Origin: MKRK01 sp001896915
GTDB taxonomy: Bacteria; Bacillota; Clostridia; Oscillospirales; Acutalibacteraceae
Direction of reading: 5' to 3'
Assembly: GCA_937973935.1 (NCBI GenBank)
Contig: CALJJF010000072.1
Coordinates: 1-8,414 of the forward strand
DNA length: 8,414 nucleotides
This document shows, one piece after another, positions 6,844-8,414 of this stretch. The notes under the pieces are model-generated. The model worked only from the letters and a program-made list of their open reading frames with translations, searched no databases and was not told where the DNA came from. Positions within the stretch are counted from its first letter, which is position 1. Each line of letters opens with the position of its first letter. The translations under genes and the position numbers were made by a program.

Positions 6844-6862
6844 TTTGTATATATCATACAAA
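6844..6862 (+). repeat. AT-rich hairpin in the GH16 leader
   Basis: TTTGTAT (6844-6850) and ATACAAA (6856-6862) are perfect complements around an ATATC loop, in the predicted leader about 12 bases before the ribosome binding site. It is weak because of its A+T content and could simply be a stability element or chance. Confidence 0.3.
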
Positions 6863-6874
6863 TATTATTAATGC

Positions 6875-6880
6875 AGGGAG
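6875..6880 (+). promoter_or_regulatory. Ribosome binding site fixing the GH16 start
   Basis: AGGGAG lies eight bases before ATG 6889. An in-frame ATG at 6871 has no such site upstream and would put a charged segment before the signal peptide, so 6889 is the start. Confidence 0.75.
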
Positions 6881-6888
6881 AAAAAGGT

Positions 6889-8414
6889 ATGAAAAAAATA
6901 GAATTATTCATTTTGCTAATTCTTTGTCTTTGTCTGGCGGGGAGCGGAAATCTGATAGGGGTTCAGGCAGCACAAGACAGCATTGCCATCGCATTCAAGG
7001 AAAATGCAGGGCTGCGGCTGTTTGCCTATGGGGGAACAAAAGCGTTTGACGGAATTGCGTCAGGCTCCACAGTGGAAGATATCATTCTCAGAACAACGTC
7101 CGCCACTGCCGATGTCAAGGTGGTTACAACTTCAGGCCAGGATGCAGCACCCGCCACCCCCATCGGCACAGGAATGAAGCTCCAAAAAACAGTGAACAAC
7201 AATGTTGTGGACGAAATCACCGCATTGGTTTATGGTGACATTGACGGAAACGGTACAATCAACGTAATCGATATGGTGGAAGTCAAAAAGCATATCTTAA
7301 AAATTAAATATTTGACGGGACTGAATCTGCTGGCCGCTTCCTCACAAAAAAACGGGATCATTAATGTACTTGATATGGTAAACCTGAAAAAAGAAGTCTT
7401 GAAAATAAAGAAACTCAACCAACATGTAGATGCATTGCAGATAAAATCCTCCCATCCAAACTATGATATTGTCTCAAAAACCTTAACACTTGATCAAAAC
7501 ACGGACACCACTGTACAGTTTTCCATCCCCAACGGATATTACAGTAAGCAATGGAGCCTCGTCAGAGGAAGCTCTGTCACGGTGGATCAAACCGGCTTGT
7601 TGACCGTAAAAGGAAGCGGCTATTCGGTCGTCAGGGTAACAGACGGTTATCAAACAGACACCGTTTGGATTGCCGTCAGCGTTCCGGGGGCGGAAACAGC
7701 CGTTGGACATGACAAAAAGGATTTGGGCAGCACAATAATTTCTCCCGATACCAACAGTACCTACGAGCTGAAATTTATTGATGATTTTAGCGGTACCACA
7801 TTAAACTCCGCTTACTGGACTGTTTTTGAAAAAAATTATAATGCCTCGGAGGAGCAGGCAAATATAGCCGAAAATGTTGAAGTGAGAGACAACAACCTTT
7901 TCTTCTACGGTAAAAAAGGCAATATACTGCGTACCGCAACCGCAACCAGCGGAGCTTCAAAGCAAACCTATTATACAGGCGGTGCGATCAATTCAGACAA
8001 AAAGCTTTCCTATCAGTTCGGTCGTTTTGAAATGCGGGCGCGTCTTCCTTATTCACAAGGAATGTGGCCTGCCTTCTGGATGATGGGAACGAAACGCGGC
8101 TGGCCCTGGGGCGGTGAAATCGACATTATGGAAATGGTAGGCGGAAACGACCAATGGAAAAACAAAAACCGCGATGCTGAGTTCGGAGCGACTTTACATT
8201 GGGCGGATCCTGACATGCCCTCAAAAGATGCCTGGGGCGGCAAAGCATCTTCAAAGGGCTTCGGAAAATATGAGCTTCCCGGCAGAGCGGCCGGCGACCA
8301 GCTTACCGACGCATATCATGTTTACGGCATTGAATGGACGGACACAAAAATCATTTCCTACTATGACGGTCTCAATGTGGGTGAAATCGCAATCAACACC
8401 GACACAACCATGCG
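6889..8414 (+). CDS. Secreted GH16 beta-glucanase (laminarinase-like) with dockerin-like and Ig-like modules, 3' end missing
   Basis: 508 codons are open to the right edge. Order: signal peptide (cleavage probably after GVQA or GVQAA, about 27-28); N-terminal module to about 110; dockerin-like pair at about 116-174; Ig-like Big_2-type domain at about 183-265 (QWSLVRGSSVTVDQTGLLTV); GH16 domain from about 293. The catalytic domain shows YQFGRFEMRARLPYSQGMWP, the active site GEIDIME with nucleophile Glu410, Asp412 and acid/base Glu415, and AYHVYGIEWT. GH16 enzymes of this kind retain configuration and usually cut beta-1,3- or mixed-linkage beta-glucans; the exact substrate cannot be read here. 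The protein is exported and may be attached to a scaffold through its dockerin. The dockerin lies N-terminal to the catalytic domain, and its second calcium loop is degenerate. The gene is divergent from the dcw side and looks functionally unrelated to it. Confidence 0.9.
   Translation, partial: MKKIELFILLILCLCLAGSGNLIGVQAAQDSIAIAFKENAGLRLFAYGGTKAFDGIASGSTVEDIILRTTSATADVKVVTTSGQDAAPATPIGTGMKLQKTVNNNVVDEITALVYGDIDGNGTINVIDMVEVKKHILKIKYLTGLNLLAASSQKNGIINVLDMVNLKKEVLKIKKLNQHVDALQIKSSHPNYDIVSKTLTLDQNTDTTVQFSIPNGYYSKQWSLVRGSSVTVDQTGLLTVKGSGYSVVRVTDGYQTDTVWIAVSVPGAETAVGHDKKDLGSTIISPDTNSTYELKFIDDFSGTTLNSAYWTVFEKNYNASEEQANIAENVEVRDNNLFFYGKKGNILRTATATSGASKQTYYTGGAINSDKKLSYQFGRFEMRARLPYSQGMWPAFWMMGTKRGWPWGGEIDIMEMVGGNDQWKNKNRDAEFGATLHWADPDMPSKDAWGGKASSKGFGKYELPGRAAGDQLTDAYHVYGIEWTDTKIISYYDGLNVGEIAINTDTTM
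7234..7410 (+). repeat. Dockerin-type tandem repeat within the GH16 protein
   Basis: Residues 116-140 (GDIDGNGTINVIDMVEVKKH onward) and 149-174 (AASSQKNGIINVLDMVNLKK onward) are two copies of a calcium loop plus helix. They share INV(I/L)DMV..KK...LKIK. Copy one has good ligands (Asp, Asp, Asn, Asp at loop positions 1, 3, 5 and 12). Copy two has Ser and Gln at positions 1 and 3, so its calcium binding is doubtful. Confidence 0.8.

Noticed and set aside
1..8414. CRISPR array, insertion sequence, tRNA or rRNA
   Set aside because: No spaced long repeats, transposase-like translation, terminal repeats or tRNA/rRNA-like sequence were seen.

Overview
The window looks like a low-to-mid GC Firmicute of the class Clostridia. 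The minus strand carries the start of a division and cell wall (dcw) cluster in the Firmicute order mraZ - rsmH - ftsL - class B PBP with PASTA domains - murE - mraY. MurE has the DNPR signature of meso-diaminopimelate-adding enzymes. The plus strand carries a secreted glycoside hydrolase with a dockerin-type repeat, a combination common in fibre-degrading anaerobic Clostridia. No species can be named from the sequence alone.

Layout, following minus-strand transcription from high to low coordinates. A small secreted-protein gene (6729-6233) is broken by a frameshift and closed by an intrinsic terminator (6201-6174). A near-consensus sigma-A promoter (TTGCAT, 17 bp, TATAAT; 6050-6022) then drives the dcw genes. 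Three 10-bp-spaced AAAGTGG-type boxes (6014-5988), matching the MraZ operator pattern, lie at or just after its predicted start point. mraZ, rsmH and ftsL follow closely. FtsL starts with TTG, and its Shine-Dalgarno overlaps the rsmH stop. Between ftsL and the PBP gene lie a candidate promoter and then a hairpin with a T-run directly ahead of the PBP ribosome binding site, which resembles an internal promoter plus attenuator. The PBP gene has a single-base frameshift in its last PASTA domain. murE follows, then a perfect 9-bp hairpin, then the first 22 codons of mraY at the window edge.

On the plus strand, starting at 6889 and running off the right edge, is a secreted GH16 (laminarinase-like) beta-glucanase. 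Its order is signal peptide, N-terminal module, dockerin-like repeat pair, Ig-like (Big_2-like) domain and catalytic domain with an intact EIDIME active site. It is transcribed divergently from the broken small gene, and a palindrome covers its extended -10 element.

The dcw genes act together: MraZ regulates the cluster, RsmH methylates 16S rRNA, FtsL and the PBP belong to the septal synthesis machinery, and MurE and MraY make the lipid-linked precursor. I see no undescribed multi-gene system. The points most worth a second look are the regulatory architecture ahead of the PBP gene, the MraZ box/promoter overlap, the two single-base frameshifts, and the modular GH16 protein.
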